Below are positions 35,683 through 43,885 of a stretch of 64,000 nucleotides of DNA, piece after piece. A program made the position numbers and the translations under genes. How positions within the stretch are numbered: position 1 is the first letter of the stretch; each line of letters begins with the position of its first letter. The notes below the pieces were generated by a model. It made no database searches. It was not told the DNA's origin and was given only the letters and a program-made list of their open reading frames with translations. This DNA comes from an uncultured Bacilli bacterium (GTDB lineage: Bacteria > Bacillota_I > Bacilli_A > RF39 > UBA660): NCBI GenBank assembly GCA_934098385.1, contig CAKOOJ010000003.1, forward strand, positions 94,935 through 158,934. Direction: 5' to 3'.

Positions 35683-35728
35683 CACATTATATTTTCACAT
35701 GAATTTGAGTAATATGTGTTTATATATG
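35683..35728 (-). promoter_or_regulatory. leader hairpin with T-run before the ABC exporter operon
   Basis: On the minus strand an ACACAT arm pairs with an ATGTGT arm and is followed by seven Ts, about 30 bases before the ATPase start; a further ACACAT copy upstream could pair instead. This looks like an attenuator, or the terminator of an upstream unit. Confidence 0.4.
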
Positions 35729-35778
35729 TGTTCTTTCACAAATGTCAATTTAATATTATCATTTGGTAGTTAATGTTG

Positions 35779-36537
35779 TCAATCTATTTTTTGCTCGTTT
35801 AGTAATTTTTTTAAAGAATTTGCATTTAAGATTGTATTTGATATAAATTTTTCTTTATAAAAGTTTGCCCAATTATTAAATATGCATGGAGCATTTTTTG
35901 CTTTATCTAGGGAATCTATTTTTATAAAATTAATTTTTATATTATTATCTTTTGCGTAATTAGTTAATTCTTCTACTTCATATTCTACATAAGGGCATTC
36001 ATTACTGTAATAAACGATAAAATCTTCATTATCAATTTTCATTTGTCTTGCTGTTTCATTAAATTTAGGAGTTTCATTATTATCAAATTGTAGTGCTAGT
36101 AGTTCATAATCTCTTATTTCGTCTACAACTTTAAAACCAAAATGTTCATAAAATTTTTTATCTCCTATGAAAGGTTTTTTCTTCTTTGATGAAAGTGTAC
36201 AAATTCCACTAAGTCCTTTTTCTTTTGTATCATTTATTGCATATTCTAATAATTCTTTTCCAATACTTTTTCCTTTGAAACTACCTGCAACCCATAAACA
36301 ATAAATGTAATTGTAATTGTTTCCGTTTATTGGAACCCATGCATTATTAAGATTTTCATATTCTATAAATGTTTTTCCTCTAGCATTTAATTTTCTAAAT
36401 ACATGTCCATCATTTAATTTATTTTTAATCCATTCTTTTTTTCTATTAACACCATTTTGATGTTTTTTATCTCCTATTGCACAACAAATGTGTTCTTCAT
36501 CTATATTGTCTAGTGTTAAATTAATATACTCATTCAT
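35779..36537 (-). CDS. GNAT N-acetyltransferase with YoaP-like C-terminal domain
   Basis: 252 residues. The N-terminal half carries a GNAT fold with the acetyl-CoA loop VAGSFKGKSIGKELLEYAI (about residues 83-101) and AICTLSSKKKKPF-like beta hairpin context. The C-terminal half (about 160-250) has a thioredoxin-like pattern YYSNECPYVEYEVEEL with CPY and a later CIFNNWANFYKEKF, as in YoaP proteins. Probably modifies an amine or thiol-linked substrate; substrate unknown. Single gene. Confidence 0.8.
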   Translation of the reverse strand: MNEYINLTLDNIDEEHICCAIGDKKHQNGVNRKKEWIKNKLNDGHVFRKLNARGKTFIEYENLNNAWVPINGNNYNYIYCLWVAGSFKGKSIGKELLEYAINDTKEKGLSGICTLSSKKKKPFIGDKKFYEHFGFKVVDEIRDYELLALQFDNNETPKFNETARQMKIDNEDFIVYYSNECPYVEYEVEELTNYAKDNNIKINFIKIDSLDKAKNAPCIFNNWANFYKEKFISNTILNANSLKKLLNEQKID

Positions 36538-36631
36538 ATAAATTACTCCATTCTTTGTTATATTTATAATTTTGTTATAACAAATTAATTATTTATTTTA
36601 CAACTACCACTATGTTCTTTAAAATAATCTT

Positions 36632-36961
36632 CTATATGTGCTTTCTATTTTGAACTAAGTATTTTAGTACTCTAAATTCATTTTTTGTATGTTCTATTAT
36701 AGTGTTATCTTTTTCTATTGTACTTTTGTTAATGTTTAAAATAAAATCTTTCGCATCTATTTTATCTATGTTTTCTTGTGATTTAGTTCTTCTTAGTAAT
36801 GAATTAATTTTTGCAAGCAGAATATGTATATTAAATGGTTTTGTTATGTAATGGTCTGCTCCATTATTTATACTTAGTAATTCATCTATTTCATTATCTC
36901 TACTAGTTACGATTATTATAGGTATATTTGATTTTTTTCTTATTTCTTTAATTATTATCAT
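36632..36961 (-). pseudogene. truncated OmpR-family response regulator
   Basis: 109 codons that match only the C-terminal half of a receiver (IKEIRKKSNIPIIIVTSRD, GADHYITKPFN, LLAKINSLLRR) and the first part of the winged-helix domain (FRVLKYLVQN). The N-terminal half with the phosphorylatable Asp is missing, and the frame stops before the recognition helix. No partner histidine kinase is nearby. A decayed gene. Confidence 0.75.
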
Positions 36962-37003
36962 TTTTCTTCTTATATTTTTATTATATAAATAATATTAATG
37001 TAA

Positions 37004-37078
37004 GCAAAAAGCACTCAATCTAGCGTAGATTAAGTGCTCAACCCATAAAGGCGAGTACTCAACGTACCATGTTAAGTA
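37004..37078 (-). ncRNA. unassigned three-hairpin RNA element downstream of metK
   Basis: On the minus strand three adjacent hairpins follow each other: TACTTAAC/GTTGAGTA (37078-37056), CTCGCC/GG..GAG (37055-37037) and GCACTTAATCT/AGATTGAGTGC (37037-37011) followed by a T5 run. The plus strand shows three direct repeats of G(C/T)(A/G)CTCAA about 21-23 bases apart. The last hairpin is a terminator. Could be metK's terminator plus an extra RNA, or a leader of the broken regulator downstream. Family not recognised. Confidence 0.5.
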
Positions 37079-37162
37079 TTCCCTTTTTTATTTTATTCAA
37101 GTCTCCTTGACATATTCATGATAACATATTGTTTATACATTTTCAAATAGAATTTATCATAT

Positions 37163-38269
37163 TTATAATAAATTATTTGTTTCTTTTATTTTTTCCCATG
37201 GTAAATTTAAATCTGTTCTTCCAAAATGTCCGTATGATGCTAAATCGTAATATATTGGATTTAATAAATCTAATTCTTTTATAATATTATCTACACTAAA
37301 ATTAAAATTATTATTTACAAATTCATATATTTTATCTATATCTACTTTATTCGTATTAAATGTATTTATGTAAACTGAGATTGGATATTCTTTTCCTATT
37401 GCATATGCTAATTCTATTTCACATTTATCTGCTAAGTTATGAGCTACAATATTTTTTGCAACATATCTTGCATAGTATGCTCCACTTCTATCTACTTTAG
37501 ATGGGTCTTTACTGCTAAAGCATCCTCCACCTACTTTTCCTATTCCTCCATAAGTGTCTACAACTATTTTTCTACCTGTTGTTCCACTGTCTCCAAACGA
37601 ACCACCTATTGTAAATTTGCCACTTGTGTTTATTAATATTTTTGTGTTTTTATTAAGTAGATTGGTAGGAACAACTTTGTTTATTACTTCATTAATAATT
37701 AAATTTTCTAATTCTTTTTTATCTATATTTTCTTTATGTTGAGATGCAATGATTATTGTATCTATTCTTTTTGGAATATCATTTTCATATTCGATAGTTA
37801 TTTGTGTTTTACCATCAGGATTTAGTATAGAATTTTTGTCTTTTTTTCTTACATCTGATAATCTTTTTGCTAGTTTATTTGCTAAAAGGATTGGTAGTGG
37901 CATATATTCTTTTGTTTCATTTGTTGCATAACCAAACATTATTCCTTGATCTCCTGCCATAATTTTATCTTGTTCTACTGCATTATTTATTTCAATAGAT
38001 TGTTTATTTACTTTAACAATTACATTATATTCTTCTTCATAGCCAATATCTTTTAATACTTTTTTTGCTAGAGAACTATAATCTAATTTTGCTTTAGTTG
38101 TTGTTTCTCCGTAAATAAATATTAAATCATCTTTTATAGTTGCTTCTACTGCCATTTTGCTACTTTTGTCTTGTCTTAATGCTTCATCTAATATGTAATC
38201 ACTGATTTTATCACATATTTTATCTGGATGTCCTTCCGTTACTGATTCACTTGTTAAATAATATTTCAT
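37163..38269 (-). CDS. metK: S-adenosylmethionine synthetase
   Basis: 368 residues (usual about 385-400). Motifs: LTSESVTEGHPDKICDKISD at the N-terminus, GDQGIMFGYA, and the second ATP-binding signature as GGGCFSSKDPSKVDRSGAY, which differs from the usual GGGAFSGKDPTKVDRSAAY by a Cys for Ala and other changes. C-terminal DLASYGHFGR and DLNLPWE are present. It makes SAM from methionine and ATP. A SAM-responsive leader precedes it (38302-38421), so it is probably shut off by its product. Confidence 0.95.
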   Translation of the reverse strand: MKYYLTSESVTEGHPDKICDKISDYILDEALRQDKSSKMAVEATIKDDLIFIYGETTTKAKLDYSSLAKKVLKDIGYEEEYNVIVKVNKQSIEINNAVEQDKIMAGDQGIMFGYATNETKEYMPLPILLANKLAKRLSDVRKKDKNSILNPDGKTQITIEYENDIPKRIDTIIIASQHKENIDKKELENLIINEVINKVVPTNLLNKNTKILINTSGKFTIGGSFGDSGTTGRKIVVDTYGGIGKVGGGCFSSKDPSKVDRSGAYYARYVAKNIVAHNLADKCEIELAYAIGKEYPISVYINTFNTNKVDIDKIYEFVNNNFNFSVDNIIKELDLLNPIYYDLASYGHFGRTDLNLPWEKIKETNNLL

Positions 38270-38301
38270 ATAATCTCCCTCTTTCTCTTTTTATCAAAAA
38301 T

Positions 38302-38421
38302 AAAAAACTCTTGAAAGAGTTATTGTTATAAAAATCTCTTTCATCGATATTAGCATTACCACCTTACTGTTGCAGGTTGGTATGAGTTCTTAGAGCTAAT
38401 TCTCTCCCTCATTCTTGATAA
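38302..38421 (-). promoter_or_regulatory. SAM-I (S-box)-like riboswitch with terminator
   Basis: On the minus strand the leader begins TTATCAAGAATGAGGGAGAG, as in S-box aptamers, then has a CAACCTGCAACAGTAAGGTGG-like stem and AATGCTAATAT, the conserved G-C-T-A-A-T core, and ends GATGAAAGAG. It is followed by an ACTCTT/AAGAGT terminator with T-run (38321-38302); GAAAGAG of the aptamer end can pair with CTCTTTC of the terminator as an anti-terminator. Lies just upstream of metK. Confidence 0.75.
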
Positions 38422-38495
38422 AAAATTATAATTATTTAACGTATTATTTCTAATACAATTTTATTTTAACATTATTTTTATATTTTGTATATATT

Positions 38496-39389
38496 TTATT
38501 TTTTCTTTTTAGTACTATTCTTTTCACTATTCTCTAACACAAATTCATCAAGTAAAGGCATAGTATCTGTTAAATATGAATATATTTCAAAATACATTTG
38601 GACTTCAGAAGAATCTCCTTTTTGATAATATCCAGCCATAACATCTTCATTTTTTTTAATTGTTTCTTTAAAAAAATTTATAAAGTGTTTGTTTGATTTA
38701 TTAATCCTATTTAAATAACTTTTAGCCTTGGTTTCATCACCTAATTTATAATATAGTGCAAATAATGGAAATAACATTTCTAAATTTTCTTCAGGATATT
38801 TTTTATATAAATCTAATGCTGGTTTTTCTTCTTCTAAATATGCATAAGCTGCCATCAATTTATATCTAGCACCAGTATTATCACTCTCATTTAATCTTAG
38901 TATTTCTTTGCATACTTCTATTCCTTGTTTTATTTTACCAGTTAAAAGTAAAATATCTGCTTTCATGTAATGTCCACCAATATATGGTCTTGTTTCAAAA
39001 ATACCATAAAAGTGTCCTATGTTATCTTTATCAAAATAATTTTCTTTTTCTAATCTTTTCTTTTCTTCAATTAATCCTTGGTTTAAAAGTTTTAATTTTT
39101 TTATAAAATTATCTTCTAGTTTAACTTGTAGTAATAAGGCATCAAAACATTCAGGATATTTTTTATAAACTTTTTTAGCGATATTTATTCTTTCTTTTAT
39201 ATCTTTATTTCTATCTTCTGCTTCTTCTAACATTTCATAAGCGTCATCTAATGGAGTGTTTTCATATTCAATTTCTCCATTATTATATTTTTCTAAAAAG
39301 CCTTGCATTTTTTCATTTAATTCGTCAATATTATCTATGTTGTTGTCCTCTATAAATTGTTGTATCATATTATTTAATTTATTATCCAT
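38496..39389 (-). CDS. TPR-like repeat protein
   Basis: 297 residues from the ATG at 39389 (GAAGGAG upstream; an earlier ATG has no site). Nearly all helical; pairs of helices typical of tetratricopeptide repeats are visible (YEMLEEAEDRNKDIKERINI, CFDALLLQVKLEDN, KADILLLTGKIKQGIEVCKE, ARYKLMAAYAYLEEEKPALD, LFPLFALYYKLGDETKAKSY). Cytoplasmic scaffold or regulator. It closes the cluster that runs from 51083 in the same orientation. Confidence 0.65.
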   Translation of the reverse strand: MDNKLNNMIQQFIEDNNIDNIDELNEKMQGFLEKYNNGEIEYENTPLDDAYEMLEEAEDRNKDIKERINIAKKVYKKYPECFDALLLQVKLEDNFIKKLKLLNQGLIEEKKRLEKENYFDKDNIGHFYGIFETRPYIGGHYMKADILLLTGKIKQGIEVCKEILRLNESDNTGARYKLMAAYAYLEEEKPALDLYKKYPEENLEMLFPLFALYYKLGDETKAKSYLNRINKSNKHFINFFKETIKKNEDVMAGYYQKGDSSEVQMYFEIYSYLTDTMPLLDEFVLENSEKNSTKKKK

Positions 39390-39488
39390 ATTTCTCCTTC
39401 CAAATAAATTATTAATATATTTATATTTTATCAAGAATAATATTTAATATCAATTAAAAAGAATCCAATAATTTATTGAAAACTTTTT

Positions 39489-40835
39489 TTATCTCATTTC
39501 TGTATAATCTATATATCTTCCTGTTTCCCCCGTACTAATAATATAATAGTAATGATAACACGTATAATCTATGTTTGTTTCTGGATTGTTCTTTTTATAT
39601 TCTTCTTTTTCTTTATCTGTATATTCTCTTTCATTTGTCATTGGAATGACTATTGCATCTTTTCCATTTACTTTTCTTATTTCAGGTCTGTGTACAGCAT
39701 AATCTGATTTTAATTCAGTTAATGTTGTAATGTATGTTTCATCTATTTTTTCGATAATTAACTTATTATTTTCATTAACTGCTATGTAATCTGAATTAAT
39801 AAAAAATATGTCATTATATTTTTTACTTGTATATTTTAAAACATCATCTTCATAAATTAAATATATATTATTATCATCTAAAATAATTTTATCATTGTAT
39901 ATTTTCATTTCTTTATAAGTTCCTTTATATATTTCTTTTAGATTTTCATTATATAAATTTGTTATAATATTGTAAGTAGATTTATCACAATAATATAATT
40001 TACCGTTTACAATTTCTGAAGTATTCACGTTTTCTAACAATACTTGTCCAGTGTTAATATTTATTAATCCACTCTTATTATCTTTTGTTTGGAAAAGAAA
40101 TAAATTTTTTTTGACAGAAATATAATCACTTGTTAAGTAAGAATAATTCCCGTAATCAATTAACATTTTATTTTCTTTTAAATCATAATATCCTGCTGAA
40201 TAATTATTTTTATTATCAACTTTCCGTAAAAATAAGCCAATCAAATTTTCATCATTTTTTTCTGCTAGTATGTTTATGTAACTATATTTTATTAAATCTA
40301 TATTAAGTTTTGTTTTTTTATTTGTATTGTAGTCATAAGTAAAGTATTCGTTATTGTCAAAACCAACTATAAATCTTCCATTTTCTGATACGTCAAAGAT
40401 TTCACAATTATTAGTTGTGCAGCTATAACACCTAGTATTAGTTGAGTTACGATCTTTCTCAATATAGTAGTGATTATCATATTCTTTTATACAAAATGAA
40501 TCACCTTTTTTTCCTTCATAGCTAATTTGAGAAACATTATTATTTTCATTGTTATTATCATTATTATAATCTTTTTTATTGTCATATTTATATTCAAACT
40601 TATTATCAGTTTCATTTAATATATCTTCTATTATAGAAAAAGTAAATATAAAATTAAATATTAACATGATACTAGATATAATTATACCTATAATACTTAA
40701 AGTTTTTCCTTTATCGTTTAGTTCTTTTGATTTGCTTAATCCTATTATTGATAATATTAGTCCTACTACCGGTATTATAAATGACAAGATAAACCCTATT
40801 ATTGACATTGTATTGTTTTCATTATTATTTTTCAT
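39489..40835 (-). CDS. DUF4190-type membrane protein with extracytoplasmic beta-propeller-like domain
   Basis: 448 residues. The N-terminal 70 residues hold two hydrophobic helices with a short N-K-S-K-E-L-like loop (DUF4190-type module); the remaining 350 are polar and extracytoplasmic, with repeated short strands and D-N/N-N turns (for example FDNNEYFTYDYNTNKKTK), like a propeller. One Cys pair region, CYSCTTNNC, may form a disulfide. AAGGTGA precedes the ATG. The N-terminal module is nearly identical to that of the next gene upstream. Confidence 0.55.
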   Translation of the reverse strand: MKNNNENNTMSIIGFILSFIIPVVGLILSIIGLSKSKELNDKGKTLSIIGIIISSIMLIFNFIFTFSIIEDILNETDNKFEYKYDNKKDYNNDNNNENNNVSQISYEGKKGDSFCIKEYDNHYYIEKDRNSTNTRCYSCTTNNCEIFDVSENGRFIVGFDNNEYFTYDYNTNKKTKLNIDLIKYSYINILAEKNDENLIGLFLRKVDNKNNYSAGYYDLKENKMLIDYGNYSYLTSDYISVKKNLFLFQTKDNKSGLININTGQVLLENVNTSEIVNGKLYYCDKSTYNIITNLYNENLKEIYKGTYKEMKIYNDKIILDDNNIYLIYEDDVLKYTSKKYNDIFFINSDYIAVNENNKLIIEKIDETYITTLTELKSDYAVHRPEIRKVNGKDAIVIPMTNEREYTDKEKEEYKKNNPETNIDYTCYHYYYIISTGETGRYIDYTEMR

Positions 40836-40864
40836 TTCTTCACCTTACTTTTCAAAACATTTAT

Positions 40865-41587
40865 TTAATCTTTTTCACTTTCAATTTTTATTTGTTTTAA
40901 ATATAACACTGTTGATTCATCAATATACATTTTTAATAAAATTGTATTATTTTCTTTTTCTGCTTCTATTTTTATATTAGTATTTGTATTAAGTGTTATA
41001 TTTATAATATTTTTATTTATTGTGTATTTGCCTGTTATTTCATCTTCATTTGCATACATCGTTAAATAGTTTTTAAATGTATTATCATCATTAAATATGA
41101 TATACGATTTTTCATCATGGTTATTGCCCAAATAGTTTTCTACCGATTCTGATACACCATTTACTTTTAAATCATATGGTTCATAATATCCAACTAAATC
41201 TTCTTTAGTTAAATAAGTGTTATTTTCACAAGTTATTTTTTTAATTGTACCATCATTGTTTAAATATTTACAACTATAATTTCCTGTACTATCTAATTCA
41301 CAATCATATGCTTTTTCACACATTAATTTATTTGCATTATTCTTTGCTGTATCTAAAGTACTTGAAACTGTTCCAACGCTTATTAAAAGTAATAATACTA
41401 AGAACTGGAATATAAATAACAACGCTGATATTATTATACCTGCTATACTTAACCCTTTTCCTTTATTATTTAATTCTTTTGATTTATTTAATCCTATTAT
41501 TGAAAGTATTAAACCTACTACTGGTATTATAAACGACAAGATAAAACCTACTATTGATATTGTATTGTTTTCATTATTATTTTTCAT
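40865..41587 (-). CDS. DUF4190-type membrane protein, lipocalin-like C-terminal domain
   Basis: 240 residues. The first 70 match the 39489 gene (MKNNNENNT(I/M)SI(V/I)GFILSFIIPVVGLILSIIG), then the sequence departs completely. The rest is extracytoplasmic, with CEKAYDCELDSTGNYSCKYL (Cys cluster) and a beta-strand series YIIFNDDNTFKNYLTMYANEDEITGKYTINKN, as in lipocalin-like ligand-binding domains. AGGAG precedes the ATG. Confidence 0.55.
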   Translation of the reverse strand: MKNNNENNTISIVGFILSFIIPVVGLILSIIGLNKSKELNNKGKGLSIAGIIISALLFIFQFLVLLLLISVGTVSSTLDTAKNNANKLMCEKAYDCELDSTGNYSCKYLNNDGTIKKITCENNTYLTKEDLVGYYEPYDLKVNGVSESVENYLGNNHDEKSYIIFNDDNTFKNYLTMYANEDEITGKYTINKNIINITLNTNTNIKIEAEKENNTILLKMYIDESTVLYLKQIKIESEKD

Positions 41588-41613
41588 TTCTTTACTCCTT
41601 TTTCATTTTTATA

Positions 41614-42048
41614 TTATTGGTCTTTGATTTCTAAATTATCTATTTGTTTAGCTAAGCCATTGAACCAACTTATTGTAACTATATAATCGTTATTTAGTAT
41701 TAAATCATTATTACCTATCGTATAACAATAAACTGGTTTCAAAGATATTTTTTTTGGATTAGTTTTTGGTATAGTAAAAACCATTTGACAAATTTGTTTT
41801 CCCTTATAATTTTCAATATTTTTTTGGACTAGTGTCATACGCATCTTTCCAGATTTTGCAAATAACCTTACATCGAAATAAATAATAGCAACGCATAAAA
41901 TTATTCCACCTATAAATTCTGGATTTCTATCTATCAATAGTTTTATTGAATAAATAGGTGTTGAAATACTAAATAAAATCATCATAAATAAAGCATATAC
42001 GTTCATAATAAATGAGTTCCATATTCCTTTTTTTGTATATACTTTCAT
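41614..42048 (-). CDS. hypothetical two-helix membrane protein
   Basis: 144 residues with two N-terminal hydrophobic helices (about 10-33 and 42-62) and a cytoplasmic or surface basic/beta C-terminal domain. AGGAGTAAGGG precedes the ATG. No family recognised; part of the envelope cluster. Confidence 0.5.
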   Translation of the reverse strand: MKVYTKKGIWNSFIMNVYALFMMILFSISTPIYSIKLLIDRNPEFIGGIILCVAIIYFDVRLFAKSGKMRMTLVQKNIENYKGKQICQMVFTIPKTNPKKISLKPVYCYTIGNNDLILNNDYIVTISWFNGLAKQIDNLEIKDQ

Positions 42049-42052
42049 TCCC

Positions 42053-42361
42053 TTACTCCTTACTAATATTGTTTTTTAATTCTTTAAAGTCTTCATTCTC
42101 GTAGCCTTTAAAAATTATTTTTGTTATATTTTTTTCTGTATAAAAATTTGTTGATTCTAAATAAAAATTATATTTTTTCAATTCTTTATTTTTGTATTCT
42201 ATATTTATTAAATTAAATGGCCAAGACGTAAAATGATAAATGCTTATATTTTCATATAAATCATAAGTCAAATTATAATTTTGATTATAATAGCCATCAA
42301 TCATAACTATATATTTGTTGTCCAATTCTACTATTGAACCAATTGGTAAAAGTTCTTTCAT
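42053..42361 (-). CDS. DUF4176 family protein
   Basis: 102 residues. It starts MKELLPIGSIVELDNKYIVMIDG, the leucine-proline-isoleucine-glycine opening and strand pattern of DUF4176, a small beta-barrel family often found near type VII (ESX/LXG) secretion genes, and ends with KIIFKGYENE(D/E). It adjoins a second copy (one base gap). No secretion ATPase or LXG toxin is in this window. Confidence 0.7.
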   Translation of the reverse strand: MKELLPIGSIVELDNKYIVMIDGYYNQNYNLTYDLYENISIYHFTSWPFNLINIEYKNKELKKYNFYLESTNFYTEKNITKIIFKGYENEDFKELKNNISKE

Positions 42362-42362
42362 A

Positions 42363-42749
42363 TCAATTTTCCTCTTTAATTAAATCTTTATCATTCATAA
42401 ATTTTTGTCTTATTTCATTATCATAACCTAAATATATAACTTTACTTATTTCTTCTGTATTAATATTTATATAATTGTAGTTATCATCGGTTGTTCCTAA
42501 TGGATATTCCAAGCACCAATAATCGATTGTTTTTAAAACACTTTTCTTAATATATATTGCTCCTCTATAATTATTAATCATATATAATTTGTCATCATTA
42601 TTTCTTTTTATTATTGTACCTATTGGTAATAATTTATTGAATGAAGTATTACTTTTTATTAATTCACTTTTTTTATATTTATAATAGTCAAAAAGAATTT
42701 TAAATATAGAAATTAATATAAAAAATATAATTATAATTATTGGTATCAT
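42363..42749 (-). CDS. DUF4176 family protein, membrane-anchored
   Basis: 128 residues. One N-terminal membrane helix (about 2-19), then a DUF4176 domain, KLLPIGTIIKRNNDDKLYMI, ending VIYLGYDNEIRQKF. Paralogue of the 42053 protein with an added anchor. The ATG at 42749 overlaps the previous stop (ATGA). Confidence 0.7.
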   Translation of the reverse strand: MIPIIIIIFFILISIFKILFDYYKYKKSELIKSNTSFNKLLPIGTIIKRNNDDKLYMINNYRGAIYIKKSVLKTIDYWCLEYPLGTTDDNYNYININTEEISKVIYLGYDNEIRQKFMNDKDLIKEEN

Positions 42750-43276
42750 GTATTTAATGTATCCTTACATATCTTTATCATTTTATTTAATCTATGATTA
42801 TCAACTAAAGACCAAATTATAAAATTTATACAGAAGAAAATAATTAATAAAGAGTCTAAATCAAAATCAATTATTGTAAATATTAATGTAAATAATAATA
42901 TTGGAAATAATATTATTATTAAAATGTTATTTTTTCTTTTTTTATTTTTAGAATATTTATATGATATATTAAATAGGTATTTTTTATGGTTAATATCTAA
43001 AGATTGAAAGTTATTATTTAATTCATTTAAAAACTCCTTATAATGTATGTTAGTTTCAAATTCATTTTTTATAATATTTAAAATAACTTTATTTTCATCA
43101 TTGTTATATACTACATAAAAATATATTGTGCATAAATCTTGATATGTTTGTACGGTACTTATTAATTGTCTTAAATTACTAATACATTCATCATATTTTT
43201 TCTTTTTTATATTTGTATTTATTTTATCTAAACTAAGCTTATTTGTTTCTAAAAAATTTAAATAATTATATTCCAT
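42746..43276 (-). CDS. hypothetical membrane protein
   Basis: 176 residues: a helical cytoplasmic N-terminal half (MEYNYLNFLETNKLSLDKIN) followed by two hydrophobic helices (about 117-140, 144-163). It overlaps the next upstream gene by 11 bases. Not recognised. Confidence 0.45.
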   Translation of the reverse strand: MEYNYLNFLETNKLSLDKINTNIKKKKYDECISNLRQLISTVQTYQDLCTIYFYVVYNNDENKVILNIIKNEFETNIHYKEFLNELNNNFQSLDINHKKYLFNISYKYSKNKKRKNNILIIILFPILLFTLIFTIIDFDLDSLLIIFFCINFIIWSLVDNHRLNKMIKICKDTLNT

Positions 43277-43751
43277 CTTTCTTTACTCCTAACTTATTGA
43301 TACAATCTTCTAAATATTTTAAGTCTTCTAATACTACTCCATTAAGTATACATGGTCCATTTTTATTAATACTTCGTTCTTTACCATATAAATTAAGCCA
43401 AACATAAAAATTTATTGTATTATCTGTTATTTCATATTTTAAATATCTAGAACTTGATGTTATATCAACGTAATAAATTGTTTTATATGCATAGTATGCA
43501 GTTTCTTTTCTATATCTATTTTCTTTATATAATAATTTTTTTAACATTTCTTCTATATTTTTTGATATTTCATCTTTAGATATATTCTTGGGGATAGGTA
43601 ATTGTATGCAAGTTCTAGAGATTTTATTTTTTCCTATAAAACAAATATAAAATAGTGCTATTATTATTGAAAGTACTATAATAAAGATTAAAATATTTTG
43701 TACTATTTCAATTAAGAAAAATTTATAAAAAAATATACTTACTATTGTCAT
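43266..43751 (-). CDS. hypothetical membrane protein, possibly the frameshifted 3' part of a longer gene
   Basis: 161 residues starting MTIVSIFFYKF, with two hydrophobic helices at the N-terminus and a polar C-terminal region with RYRKETAYYAYKTIYYVD. The ATG at 43751 has only a weak site, and upstream in the same frame the sequence continues as helix-forming residues out to the A7 run at 43794-43800. The real start may be the ATG at 43873, if the run were A8. Confidence 0.45.
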   Translation of the reverse strand: MTIVSIFFYKFFLIEIVQNILIFIIVLSIIIALFYICFIGKNKISRTCIQLPIPKNISKDEISKNIEEMLKKLLYKENRYRKETAYYAYKTIYYVDITSSSRYLKYEITDNTINFYVWLNLYGKERSINKNGPCILNGVVLEDLKYLEDCINKLGVKKDGI

Positions 43752-43777
43752 TAAAAGAGCTATAGGTACAATAATTT

Positions 43778-43873
43778 TTATATATTGAGAATATTTTTTT
43801 CTTCTCCAATTAATATTTCTGTTTCTAATTCATTTAATGTTTTATATTCTATGTTTACGTTATTATTTTTCAT
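43778..43873 (-). CDS. 31-residue peptide, or 5' part of a frameshifted gene
   Basis: ATG at 43873 behind AAAGGAG eight bases upstream, only 12 bases after the radical SAM stop. The product begins MKNNNVNIEYKTLNELETEI and ends in NILNI. After GEEK there is a run of seven A (minus strand) at 43800-43794. With one more A the frame would join the membrane protein at 43266-43751. It has no Cys, so it is not an obvious radical SAM precursor peptide. Either a small gene, a sequencing or mutational frameshift, or a slippage site. Confidence 0.5.
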   Translation of the reverse strand: MKNNNVNIEYKTLNELETEILIGEEKNILNI

Positions 43874-43885
43874 GTTATTACTCCT

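Noticed and set aside
36632..36961. Functional response regulator
   Set aside because: Phosphorylation Asp and recognition helix are missing; only a fragment remains.
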